A stretch of 10,093 nucleotides of DNA from Candidatus Bathyarchaeota archaeon (lineage in GTDB: Archaea; Thermoproteota; Bathyarchaeia; 40CM-2-53-6; RBG-13-38-9). The stretch covers positions 1-10,093 of the forward strand of contig SMYQ01000284.1 in assembly GCA_007050885.1 (NCBI GenBank), given 5' to 3'. The notes below the pieces were generated by a model. The model was given only the letters and a program-made list of their open reading frames with translations, made no database searches and was not told the DNA's origin. The position numbers and the translations under genes are program-made. Shown one piece after another: positions 1-6,833 of this stretch (its first letter is position 1; each line of letters opens with the position of its first letter).

Positions 1-654
1 GAATACGCTAGACTCATTCGGAAATTCCTTACAGCACCTAGCCTCAATTCGCTTACAGAAATCGAAAGTGTTGCCACCCACCTGCAAAACGAGCTTCGCA
101 AAGAGCAATGTCTCCCAACAACTGAAGCTCTTCGGCATGGTCTGTTAGCTGGTCATATTCCTGACCAAATAGAAATCCAATCAACAGATGAACCTCGTAT
201 TATGATAATAGGAGGAATGGTCGACTCTGAAGGTGTTGCATTCCACTTCGATAATGCCAAAGCCAACGCAGATCTCGAAGACCTTGAGATTGCCTTTGAT
301 CTATTATCCTTTACTTATCGGACAACCTTCACCAAGGCGCCTAACCTTCATTTTGATCCCTTCACGGAAATGGCTCAAAGTATCCTTAGTGCGCCTGCAG
401 AGGCCACACAAGAGGGTTTACCCTCTCGATTGACCTTTCTTAGAAGGGTATTCGAGAAACTGAAGATTGACGGATTAATTATCTGTGAGCAATCCTTCTG
501 TGATCCAGATCAGTTCGAAGTTCCTGACACTCTAAAACTTGCAGAACAAAAGAAAGTGCTCTCTGTCCGAGTCCCTCTAGATCCAGAATTTTCTGACCGT
601 GCACGATTAGAAGGACGCATACAAAGCTTTCTTGAAACCCTCACAGCAAGATGA
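1..654 (+). CDS. 2-hydroxyacyl-CoA dehydratase / benzoyl-CoA reductase family subunit (partial, C-terminal part)
   Basis: The reading frame is open from the first base to the TGA at 652-654, giving 217 residues; the start lies upstream of the window. The visible part matches the C-terminal half of the HgdA/HgdB/BcrB/BcrC-type family. It has the strand plus acidic loop 'RIMIIGGMVDSEG' (residues about 66-78), then 'GLIICEQSFCDPDQFEVP' (about 158-175), whose second Cys (about 167) sits where the last [4Fe-4S] ligand of these enzymes lies. The C-terminal helix 'RLEGRIQSFLETL' is also typical. Such subunits bind CoA thioesters and accept one low-potential electron from an ATP-driven activase. The next gene begins 19 bases downstream and encodes the partner subunit, so they probably form a heterodimer. 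Family membership is quite secure. The substrate (2-hydroxyacyl-CoA, aromatic-CoA or other) cannot be read from the sequence. An internal ATG at 202 is not the start, because coding sequence continues upstream of it. Confidence 0.85.
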   Translation, partial: EYARLIRKFLTAPSLNSLTEIESVATHLQNELRKEQCLPTTEALRHGLLAGHIPDQIEIQSTDEPRIMIIGGMVDSEGVAFHFDNAKANADLEDLEIAFDLLSFTYRTTFTKAPNLHFDPFTEMAQSILSAPAEATQEGLPSRLTFLRRVFEKLKIDGLIICEQSFCDPDQFEVPDTLKLAEQKKVLSVRVPLDPEFSDRARLEGRIQSFLETLTAR

Positions 655-661
655 TACTAAA

Positions 662-667
662 AGGTGA
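662..667 (+). promoter_or_regulatory. ribosome binding site for the second dehydratase subunit
   Basis: AGGTGA lies 6 bases before the ATG at 674. It is complementary to the usual archaeal 16S rRNA 3' end and fixes the start of the second subunit gene. Confidence 0.7.
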
Positions 668-673
668 AAGATA

Positions 674-1900
674 ATGGCTCCAGACGCAACCACCACTCCC
701 AAAGAAAAAGCTTACCGGAAACTGAACACCAGCAAGCTTCTGCGCGACACCATGACGCTTCACATTTTAAGTACGAAACAGGCTTCACAGCAGGGACGTT
801 TGGCATGGGTGACATCAGGCTTTCCCGTTGAGATTCCCGTGGCATTCGATGTAACAGCCGCGTACCCCGAGCAGTATGGAGCTATTGTTGGTTCAGAAAA
901 ATGCGGCCCATTACTCTGTGGCTTTGCTGAAGAATTGGGGTTCTCTCAGGAGCTGTGTTCCTATGCTCGGAGTAGTATTGGCTCTGTTAAGAATCCTCAA
1001 CAAAGCCCCCTTACTGGCCTTCCCACACCCCAAGCCCTCCTGGCCTGCAATAATATCTGTGGCACCGTTCTTTCCTGGTATGAAGCTGTCTCTGAAATGA
1101 CTGGAGCACCCGTCTATCTCGTCGATATGCCGCCCTTAGAAGGAGATCAACCATCCCATCAGCTTTCCTATGTGAAATCCAAACTCGAGGGCCTAATAGA
1201 GTTCCTGAGTCAGACATTCAACCAAGATTACGATGAAGAGAAACTCATTCAAGTCGCTGAACTGTCCAACGAAGCAGTATCTCTCTGGACTCGTGCATTA
1301 GAGGCGTGTCGCCACAAACCCACGCCCCTTAACTGCGCAGACCGGTTCCTATCCATGGCTCCCATTGTTGCTTTACGTGGAACACAACAGGCGATTAGCT
1401 TCTATCAGGCTTTTCTGGCAGAGGTTCAAGATCGGGTGAAAAATAACGTAGGTGCCATCGTCGATGAGAAAGTCCGATTGCTCTGGGATAATATTCCACC
1501 ATGGTTCACCATCTACAACTTCTTTAATACCTTGGCTAAGAAAGGTGTGTCTTTCCCAGCGGATTCGTACACTCATGCTTGGTCAGTGATTATCCCGCGA
1601 GGAGAAATTCTGGAAAGCATTGCGAAAGTCTATTCAAACGTCTACCTCAACAAGGGACTCACAGCCAAAATCGACAAAATGTGTTCACTCATCAAAGATT
1701 ATGATCTAGAAGGGTTTGTATTGTTCTCTGTCCGCTCTTGTAAGCGGTATTCCTTAGGACAAATGGTAACCAAAGAAGAAATCACCCGTCGAACCGGGGT
1801 TCCTGGTGTCATCATCGAAGGCGATATGGTCGACAGCCAACAATACAATGAAGCACAAGTAGAGACTCGAGTCGAAGCCCTCCTCGAAATGATTGTATAA
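674..1900 (+). CDS. 2-hydroxyacyl-CoA dehydratase / benzoyl-CoA reductase family subunit (HgdB/BcrB-like)
   Basis: This is a full-length protein of 408 residues, a usual size for the family. Recognisable elements in order are: 'VTSGFPVEIPVAFDVTAAYPEQYGA' (about 46-70), the acidic-pocket/CoA region; 'ELCSYARSSIG' (93-103); 'ACNNICGTVLSWYE' (124-137); and 'GFVLFSVRSCKRYSLGQ' (347-363). Cys95, Cys129 and Cys356 are the likely [4Fe-4S] ligands, by position in the family. The C-terminal 'GVPGVIIEGDMVDSQQYNEAQVETRVEALLEMI' is the standard family ending. It would work with the subunit encoded 19 bases upstream and be recharged by the activase encoded 12 bases downstream. Only one activase gene follows, whereas class I benzoyl-CoA reductases carry two ASKHA-type subunits. 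That favours a 2-hydroxyacyl-CoA-dehydratase-type system, but the enzyme's reaction remains an inference. Confidence 0.88.
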   Translation: MAPDATTTPKEKAYRKLNTSKLLRDTMTLHILSTKQASQQGRLAWVTSGFPVEIPVAFDVTAAYPEQYGAIVGSEKCGPLLCGFAEELGFSQELCSYARSSIGSVKNPQQSPLTGLPTPQALLACNNICGTVLSWYEAVSEMTGAPVYLVDMPPLEGDQPSHQLSYVKSKLEGLIEFLSQTFNQDYDEEKLIQVAELSNEAVSLWTRALEACRHKPTPLNCADRFLSMAPIVALRGTQQAISFYQAFLAEVQDRVKNNVGAIVDEKVRLLWDNIPPWFTIYNFFNTLAKKGVSFPADSYTHAWSVIIPRGEILESIAKVYSNVYLNKGLTAKIDKMCSLIKDYDLEGFVLFSVRSCKRYSLGQMVTKEEITRRTGVPGVIIEGDMVDSQQYNEAQVETRVEALLEMIV

Positions 1901-1912
1901 GAGCCGATAACC

Positions 1913-2701
1913 GTGGCTACCAAATCAACTTTGAGCATAGGCATAGATGTAGGTTCCACTACCACGAAAGCTGTATTACTCGATGCCAAGCGTAACGTTG
2001 TTACCCAATATCTACTCGCCACAGGTGCCTCAGCCCAGAAATCTGTACAAAAATGCCTAGACGAGTTGAGAAAAAGCTCTCAGCAAGACCTCACGGTCGT
2101 TCCTGTCATTAGTACAGGATACGGTCGCCGTCAAGCCCTCAATGCCATAAAATCCGTCACCGAAATCACCTGTCACAGCGTCGGGGTCCACCACCTCAAT
2201 CCTGAAATTCGTACCCTCATCGATATCGGTGGACAAGATTCCAAAGTAATACGTATCGGCACCGATGGTCGTCCCCTTGACTTCGAACTTAACGACAAAT
2301 GTAGTGCAGGGACTGGACGATTCTTAGAAGTAATGGCACGGGTCCTTGAGGTTTCAATCAACGAATTAGGGTCTCTCTCTTTGAAAGCCAAGCGCCCTTC
2401 GACAATCAGCAGTACATGCACTGTCTTTGCTGAAAGCGAAGTAATTGGGCGTATCGGAACTGGAGAAAGTCCTTCAGATATTGCTGCGGGTGTTCATAAA
2501 GCAATGGCGTCAAAAATCGCCACTCTCTCTCAACGAGTCGGAGTCAAATCACCTGTCTCTGTGACTGGCGGAGTTGCGTTAAATCCTGGTTTTCTGTATT
2601 ATCTGGCCCAGGCAATCCAAACAGAACTCTGGGTACCAAGGGAACCCCAATACACCGGAGCCTTGGGTGCAGCAATTCTAGCTTTGGGAGGCGGTGAATG
2701 A
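1913..2701 (+). CDS. 2-hydroxyacyl-CoA dehydratase activase (HgdC-like, ASKHA ATPase with [4Fe-4S])
   Basis: This 262-residue protein is the size of HgdC. It has the ASKHA phosphate-1 loop 'GIDVGSTTTKAVLLD' (10-24), phosphate-2 motif 'DIGGQDSKVI' (104-113), and C-terminal adenosine motif 'VTGGVALNPG'. Cys130 in 'NDKCSAGTGRFLE' and Cys169 in 'STCTVFAESEVI' are 39 residues apart. That equals the spacing of the two cysteines which in HgdC hold one cluster between the two monomers of the homodimer. It hydrolyses ATP to push a single electron, usually from ferredoxin or flavodoxin, onto the dehydratase clusters. The start is GTG with no convincing ribosome binding site, so translation is probably coupled to the upstream gene. 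The two genes are in the same reading frame, separated by TAA and four codons. Confidence 0.93.
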   Translation: MATKSTLSIGIDVGSTTTKAVLLDAKRNVVTQYLLATGASAQKSVQKCLDELRKSSQQDLTVVPVISTGYGRRQALNAIKSVTEITCHSVGVHHLNPEIRTLIDIGGQDSKVIRIGTDGRPLDFELNDKCSAGTGRFLEVMARVLEVSINELGSLSLKAKRPSTISSTCTVFAESEVIGRIGTGESPSDIAAGVHKAMASKIATLSQRVGVKSPVSVTGGVALNPGFLYYLAQAIQTELWVPREPQYTGALGAAILALGGGE

Positions 2702-2742
2702 GTAACAGTTATGGCATAAAGATATCTACCGACAGAAAAACT

Positions 2743-2746
2743 GGAG
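2743..2746 (+). promoter_or_regulatory. probable ribosome binding site of the gamma-CA-like gene
   Basis: GGAG lies 10 bases before the ATG at 2757, a somewhat long but usable spacing. No strong separate promoter was recognised in the 55-base gap, so transcription may continue from the dehydratase operon. Confidence 0.4.
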
Positions 2747-2756
2747 ATGAGAATGT

Positions 2757-3278
2757 ATGCCAATCATCCCCTACCAAGATAAGAAACCGACAATTGCAGC
2801 AGATGTATACATTTCCCCACGTGCAACAGTCATTGGGGCGGCTACTATTGGAGCTCGAAGTAACGTGTGGGAGCACGCAGTAATTCGTGCTGATTACAAC
2901 ACCATTACAATAGGAACTGATTCTAGTATCCAAGACAACTGCACCGTTCACGCTGATGTTCGATTCCCCACCAAAATTGGGAACTGCGTAATCCTTGGGC
3001 ACAACACCGTTGCCCATGGATGTACCATTGATGATAACGTCCTAGTCGGGATAGGTGCTGTGATTTTAAATGGTGCACATGTCGGACATCACACAATCAT
3101 TGGGGCGGGGAGCGTGATCACGCCTGGGAAGCAGATTCCACCTGAAAGTGTGGTATTTGGCATTCCAGGCAAAGTTGTCCGGTCTCTAACTCCTAACGAT
3201 CGTACAGAACTTGCAACAAATTGGCAAATCTATGTCGAGCTTGGCCGCCGATACCTCAAAGAGTTAAACAAACTCTAA
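2757..3278 (+). CDS. gamma-carbonic anhydrase-like left-handed beta-helix protein
   Basis: The protein has 173 residues. It is built of hexapeptide repeats (about residues 12-125: 'VYISPRATVIGAATIG', 'NVLVGIGAVILNGAHVG', 'IIGAGSVITPG') followed by a C-terminal helix, as in the Cam/CamH/YrdA family of trimeric beta-helix proteins. The three metal-binding histidines are present: His65 in 'CTVHAD', and His82 and His87 in 'LGHNTVAHG'. The conserved Arg44, Asp46 ('VIRAD') and Gln59 ('IQDN') are also there. The acidic loop with the proton-shuttle Glu of true Cam is absent, so this is the short CamH-like form, for which CO2 hydration is not assured. It follows the dehydratase activase gene by 55 bases on the same strand. 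A link to CO2/bicarbonate supply for neighbouring metabolism is conceivable but only suggested by position. Acyltransferase activity is less likely because the metal ligands are intact. Confidence 0.9.
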   Translation: MPIIPYQDKKPTIAADVYISPRATVIGAATIGARSNVWEHAVIRADYNTITIGTDSSIQDNCTVHADVRFPTKIGNCVILGHNTVAHGCTIDDNVLVGIGAVILNGAHVGHHTIIGAGSVITPGKQIPPESVVFGIPGKVVRSLTPNDRTELATNWQIYVELGRRYLKELNKL

Positions 3279-3340
3279 CACCTAAATCGGGTTCTCCAGA
3301 CAGAGGGATGAAAATAAGAAATTTGTGCAAAAGAACCAAA

Positions 3341-3351
3341 TTATTTAATAA
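3341..3351 (+). promoter_or_regulatory. TATA-like box upstream of the FBP aldolase/phosphatase gene
   Basis: An AT-rich element containing TTTAATAA (3344-3351) is preceded by ACCAAA, which resembles a BRE. By the usual archaeal spacing, transcription would begin around 3370-3376, at or just before the palindrome at 3374-3391. This suggests that the FBP gene is transcribed separately from the upstream operon. Confidence 0.5.
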
Positions 3352-3373
3352 TGGTAAGATAGTCTGCCTTCAG

Positions 3374-3391
3374 CGTGTTGCACCCAACACG
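3374..3391 (+). repeat. 7-bp perfect inverted repeat in the fbp leader (possible operator or mRNA hairpin)
   Basis: CGTGTTG (3374-3380) and CAACACG (3385-3391) are exact reverse complements separated by CACC. The element sits about 25-45 bases after the TATA-like box and about 20 bases before the ribosome binding site, a place where either a repressor dimer site or a leader hairpin would act. Function is inferred from position only. Confidence 0.45.
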
Positions 3392-3412
3392 TGAAAAAAA
3401 GGAGTATAACAC

Positions 3413-3418
3413 AGGTGG
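3413..3418 (+). promoter_or_regulatory. ribosome binding site deciding the fbp start
   Basis: AGGTGG lies 5 bases before the GTG at 3424. A second purine run, AAAGGAG ending at 3404, could instead serve the GTG at 3415, but the family N-terminus and the active-site numbering favour 3424. Confidence 0.6.
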
Positions 3419-3423
3419 TACCT

Positions 3424-4524
3424 GTGAAAATCACTATCACACTAATCAAAGCCGATATTGGTAGTATTGGTGGTCACATCCGGACCTGTGATGTGACAAC
3501 TGATGTCATCTGTCAAGCTATCGAAGACGCCCACCAATCCGGACTCATCATTGACTACAAAATCTGGAATGCGGGTGATGATAGCGAGATCATGATGACC
3601 CACACTCGTGGAGTTGATGACGAAGAAATCCACAAAACCGCTTTCGATGCCCTTATGAAAGGCGCACAAAATGCGAAGGAACGTGGACTCTACGGAGCCG
3701 GACAGGACATCTTGAAGGAAGCCTTCAGTGGCAATGTCCGCGGAATGGGACCTGGCGTTGCAGAAATGGAATTTGAAGAACGTCCGGCTGAACCCTTTGT
3801 AGTTTTTACGGCGGATAAAACTGCCCCGGGCGCTTTCAACTACCCAATCTACCGGGTGTTCGCCGATCCTTTCAATACATCTGGTCTCATCATCGACCCA
3901 AAGATGCACGATGGTTTCATCTTCGAAGTCTTCGACATCAAAAACGACAAAATGGTAAAACTCGAAACCCCCGCTGAAACCTACGATCTCTTAGCCTTAA
4001 TTGGGTCAACAGAAGACTATGTCATCAAACACGTCTATTCAAAGGACGAAAAACGGGGTATCGGTGCAGTCATCTCCACCGAGAAACTATACGCAGTTGC
4101 GGGAAAGTACATTGGAAAAGATGATCCTGCTGCCATCGTACGGGCACAAAGTGGATTTCCTGCAACGGGGGAAGTTCTCGAAGGCTTCGCACTCGGTCAT
4201 CTTGTAACCGGATGGATGCGCGGAAGCCACAACGGTCCCCTAATGCCTGTTCCTCTTCATTACTCACAATGCACACGTTTTGACGGTCCTCCACGTGTCA
4301 TCGGATTAGCCTTTAGCATGAAAGATGGGAGGCTAACTGAGCCTTTAGATGTCTTCGATGACCCTGCTTGGGATTTAACACGTGACCAGTGCATGTACGT
4401 CGCAGATTATCTACGCCGTCACGGACCCTTTGAACCTCATCGTCTACCTCCAACAGCTATGGAATACACCACACTTCCCGATGTGTTAAATAAACTCAAA
4501 GGTCGGTTCAAGTCTATCAAATAG
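3424..4524 (+). CDS. fbp: fructose-1,6-bisphosphate aldolase/phosphatase (bifunctional FBPA/P)
   Basis: This enzyme makes fructose 6-phosphate from triose phosphates by aldol condensation and then C1 dephosphorylation in one remodelled Mg-dependent active site; it drives gluconeogenesis in archaea. From the GTG at 3424 the protein is 366 residues and begins 'VKITITLIKADIGSIGGH', the normal family N-terminus. With this start, 'YIGKDD' gives Tyr229, Lys232 (Schiff-base lysine), Asp233 and Asp234, and a tyrosine falls at 348 in 'AMEYTTL'. These are the numbers I recall for the characterised archaeal enzyme. Asp11, His18, Asp52 and Asp53 are candidate metal ligands. AGGTGG at 3413-3418 precedes this start by 5 bases. 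The frame is open upstream to a GTG at 3391, which would add 11 unconserved residues across the ribosome binding site and is less likely. A GTG at 3415 is another alternative. The palindrome before it may regulate it. Confidence 0.95.
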   Translation: MKITITLIKADIGSIGGHIRTCDVTTDVICQAIEDAHQSGLIIDYKIWNAGDDSEIMMTHTRGVDDEEIHKTAFDALMKGAQNAKERGLYGAGQDILKEAFSGNVRGMGPGVAEMEFEERPAEPFVVFTADKTAPGAFNYPIYRVFADPFNTSGLIIDPKMHDGFIFEVFDIKNDKMVKLETPAETYDLLALIGSTEDYVIKHVYSKDEKRGIGAVISTEKLYAVAGKYIGKDDPAAIVRAQSGFPATGEVLEGFALGHLVTGWMRGSHNGPLMPVPLHYSQCTRFDGPPRVIGLAFSMKDGRLTEPLDVFDDPAWDLTRDQCMYVADYLRRHGPFEPHRLPPTAMEYTTLPDVLNKLKGRFKSIK

Positions 4525-4695
4525 GCACGCACGTTTCTAATTGGTTTACTACTAACATCACTACCAAAACGAATCGAAAATCGCCAGAAGTACACTCCTC
4601 CCTATACTTAGGAGCGGGTAAACTAAGACTTGAAAGAAATCCGGCAATAATAGGGACCATATTCAATAATCATTAAGTTATGAGGCAAAAGGGAC
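4525..4695. other. intergenic region between fbp and tRNA-Arg, no gene seen
   Basis: This stretch of 171 bases has no credible ORF on either strand. It contains a weak imperfect stem (CTCCCTA at about 4606 against TAGGAG at about 4617, with one bulged C) and a short direct repeat CAATAAT at 4645-4651 and 4664-4670. No clear oligo-T terminator for fbp was found. With no gene starting here, it is simply the shared 3' region of two convergent transcripts, fbp and the tRNA. Confidence 0.5.
4687..4690 (-). terminator. oligo-T stop signal after tRNA-Arg
   Basis: On the minus strand a TTTT run occurs 5 bases after the CCA end of the tRNA. Short T-runs are a common archaeal termination signal after tRNA genes. 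Confidence 0.4.
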
Positions 4696-4771
4696 TGGCG
4701 GGCCCGCAGGGATTTGAACCCCGGATCTACAGGTCCGAAGCCTGTCGCCGTATCCACTTGGCCACGGGCCC
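4696..4771 (-). tRNA. tRNA-Arg, anticodon UCG, CCA end encoded
   Basis: Read on the minus strand, the tRNA body is 73 bases (4771 down to 4699) followed by an encoded CCA (4698-4696). The acceptor stem GGGCCCG/CGGGCCC pairs perfectly. The D-arm has a 3-bp stem GCC/GGC and a loop with GG followed by A20. The anticodon stem ACAGG/CCTGT closes the loop CTTCGGA, with anticodon TCG at 34-36, decoding CGA arginine codons. The variable loop is 5 bases, and the T-arm CGGGG-TTCAAAT-CCCTG has one G-U pair. There is no intron. A20 and C35 are known arginine identity elements. The gene is divergent from argS, so this tRNA lies next to the gene for the enzyme that charges it. Confidence 0.96.
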
Positions 4772-4802
4772 ACAATTGATTCAGGCGAGTTACGATACAC
4801 CC

Positions 4803-4810
4803 TATTTTAA
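4803..4810 (-). promoter_or_regulatory. TATA-like box of tRNA-Arg (possibly shared with argS)
   Basis: On the minus strand the box reads TTAAAATA, about 35 bases before the mature 5' end of the tRNA. It would start transcription near 4780-4785 with a leader of about 10 bases. On the plus strand the same bases read TATTTTAA and would place a start near 4830-4835, in front of argS. No better TATA box was seen for argS in this gap, so bidirectional use is possible but not shown. Confidence 0.5.
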
Positions 4811-4905
4811 TGATTTCGTTCTTAATCTTGAGAAGGTAACTTCCATCAGTGTTTGACGAAAGAGAAAAAAGGCTGACTTCGCGTACTCTCAGTAGGATTC
4901 AGATA

Positions 4906-6777
4906 ATGGTGAACGTCGAAAATCCTTGGGCAAAATTCAAGAAACAGGTCATTAAAGCGCTACATCTAGCCAGTGGACAAGACCTTAGTAGATACCTCGA
5001 AATACCCGGAGACCCACAACATGGGGATTTAGCTTGCACCGCAGCCTTCCACTTGGCTCAGCAGCTTAAGAAGAGCCCAGCAGAAATCGCTAAGGAACTA
5101 GCGTTCTTCGATCCCATCCAGTTTCCACTCATTGAGCAGGTCGTTGCTCACGGACCATATGTGAATTTCTACATCAACATCATTCCCTATCGCCGATTGG
5201 TCGTCGAAGCGATCCAAGCCGACGGACCCTTATATGGCAAAACAAAGAGGTTTGCAGGAAAGCATGTCGTTGTGGAATATCCTGCGGTGAATCCAAACAA
5301 CCCCTTGCATATCGGCCATGCCCGAAACGCCGTCCTTGGTGACACAGTTGCCCGACTTATGCAAGCCGTCGGGTATGATGTCACTCGAATGGATTACATC
5401 AATGACCTCGGACTCCAAATCGCTGTTGCGTATTGGGCGCTAAAACACCTAGATGCGTCAGAGTACAAAGGGAAATATGACCAAGTGATTGGCCGCCTCT
5501 ATGTGGATGCCCAAGACAAATACGACGAAGCACAGGTTCGCCAATACTTGAAGCTCATGGAAGAAGGGTACAATGAAATGGCCTCGGAAGCCCGAAAAAT
5601 GTCGGAACGGGTGCTACGAGCTCATCATAAAACCCATGATCGGCTTAACGTTCATCATGATCTATTAGTGTGGGAAAGCGATATTGCGCATTCTGGCTTA
5701 TTCGCTAAGGGTCTGAAGAAAATCATGGAAGCGCCCACGGCATCCCGACCCACAGGGGGTGAAAAAGCGGGTTGTGTAATCGTGGACCTTGGTGCCTATG
5801 AAGAGTTCAAGCAATTGAAGGATACCGAAAAAGTGTTGGTCCGCTCTGATGGAGTCGCCACTTATACTGGAAAAGACATAGTGTTCCATTTTTGGAAATT
5901 TGGAGTCATTCCAGATCCCTTCAAATACCAACCATTCAAGAGCCCCAAAGCCCGTGAAAACGAGATTTGGACCACTAAACAACAGGGAGAAGAGGGTCAC
6001 TACCGTCCCGCCGATGTGATCTATAATGTCATCGGCATGCCTCAAAGCCAAGAGCAACGCACAGTCTACCTCACCTTGGAAACTCTCGGCTATATCAAGG
6101 CATCAGCCAACTACTATCATCTTGCCTACGAGTTTGTAACACTCCCAGATGCTCGAATCTCTGGAAGAAAAGGCACATGGATAGGTCAAAGCACCGACGA
6201 TATCCTTCGAGAATCCACACGTCGTGCACGAAAAGAAGTGAAGAAGCGTAACCCTGAGGCAGATGCCCGCTTCCTCCGCCAAGTCGCTGAAGCCGTTGGA
6301 TCAGCTGCAATCAGATACGCCCTCCTCAAAGTTGCAGTCGAAAAACAAATCGTATTCAAATGGGAAGATATGCTCAACTTCGATGGCAACGCGGCTCCCT
6401 ACTTGATGTATACTCATGCCAGGGCTAGCTCCATCCTCCAAAAGGAGGCGGCTCCGAAAACAGCGCGCCTCAGCAGCTTATCCAGCCCGTTTGAAACCGA
6501 ACTCATCAAGCTCCTTGGTCGTTTTCCAGCCCTCATCCTTGAAGTCGTAGAGGGAATCCACCGCGAAGTCTGGGGAACTCGCATCGAACTCTTTCATCTC
6601 GCCGAGTACACCTACGCCCTTTCCGTTGCCTTCAACGCGTTCTACAATCACTGCCCGGTTCTCAAAGCCAAAACTCCTGGGCTCAAGAATGCTCGTCTCC
6701 TTCTCGTTGACCTCAGTCGTCAAGTCCTTTCCAACGCCCTCGAGCTGCTTGGAATTACTCCACTGGAACGCATATAG
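4906..6777 (+). CDS. argS: arginyl-tRNA synthetase (class Ia)
   Basis: ArgS charges tRNA-Arg with arginine in the cytoplasm. From the ATG at 4906 the protein is 623 residues, normal for the family. In order it has: an N-terminal Add1-type tRNA-binding domain ('FKKQVIKAL' to 'GPYVNFYI', about 10-92); the Rossmann catalytic core with the HIGH signature intact as 'NPLHIGHARN' (His135-His138); and the KMSKS-equivalent 'ISGRKGTW' (about 418-425), the lysine-variant form common in ArgRS. An all-helical DALR anticodon-binding domain ends with 'FNAFYNHCPVL' (about 574-584). AGGAT at 4894-4898 lies 7 bases before the ATG. The frame is open to a GTG at 4849, which has AGGT 11 bases before it and would add 19 residues. 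I prefer 4906 because the extension resembles no part of the family. The cognate tRNA-Arg is divergent from this gene. Confidence 0.97.
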   Translation: MVNVENPWAKFKKQVIKALHLASGQDLSRYLEIPGDPQHGDLACTAAFHLAQQLKKSPAEIAKELAFFDPIQFPLIEQVVAHGPYVNFYINIIPYRRLVVEAIQADGPLYGKTKRFAGKHVVVEYPAVNPNNPLHIGHARNAVLGDTVARLMQAVGYDVTRMDYINDLGLQIAVAYWALKHLDASEYKGKYDQVIGRLYVDAQDKYDEAQVRQYLKLMEEGYNEMASEARKMSERVLRAHHKTHDRLNVHHDLLVWESDIAHSGLFAKGLKKIMEAPTASRPTGGEKAGCVIVDLGAYEEFKQLKDTEKVLVRSDGVATYTGKDIVFHFWKFGVIPDPFKYQPFKSPKARENEIWTTKQQGEEGHYRPADVIYNVIGMPQSQEQRTVYLTLETLGYIKASANYYHLAYEFVTLPDARISGRKGTWIGQSTDDILRESTRRARKEVKKRNPEADARFLRQVAEAVGSAAIRYALLKVAVEKQIVFKWEDMLNFDGNAAPYLMYTHARASSILQKEAAPKTARLSSLSSPFETELIKLLGRFPALILEVVEGIHREVWGTRIELFHLAEYTYALSVAFNAFYNHCPVLKAKTPGLKNARLLLVDLSRQVLSNALELLGITPLERI

Positions 6778-6815
6778 GTGCTCAACATGTCTAACTAGTC
6801 TTATATCACAAGAGA

Positions 6816-6823
6816 TTTATATT
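6816..6823 (+). promoter_or_regulatory. TATA box upstream of the GNAT-DUF362 unit
   Basis: TTTATATT is close to the archaeal TATA consensus and stands 74 bases before the GNAT gene start. The expected transcription start is about 6845, which falls in the loop of the inverted repeat at 6834-6862. This suggests that the unit has its own promoter rather than reading through from argS. Confidence 0.6.
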
Positions 6824-6833
6824 ACTAAATGTC

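Noticed and set aside
1699..2022. 107-codon minus-strand ORF
   Set aside because: It lies antisense across the end of the second dehydratase subunit and the start of the activase, both strongly supported. Its translation is low-complexity Ser/Thr/Arg-rich with no recognisable domain.
2709..3017. 102-codon minus-strand ORF and the overlapping 61-codon plus-strand ORF from 2698
   Set aside because: Both are shadows of the gamma-carbonic-anhydrase-like gene. The ATG at 2698 overlaps the activase stop, but its product resembles nothing and runs out of frame through the real gene.
3442..3909. 155-codon minus-strand ORF
   Set aside because: It is fully antisense to the FBP aldolase/phosphatase, whose active-site residues are intact. 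The open frame is a by-product of its codon usage.
4525..4695. Possible small RNA or C/D-box RNA in the gap between fbp and tRNA-Arg
   Set aside because: No C box (RUGAUGA) and D box (CUGA) pair at proper spacing was found. The only stem is short and has a bulge.
5698..6057. 119-codon minus-strand ORF inside argS
   Set aside because: It is antisense to the conserved ArgS catalytic core and has no independent signals.
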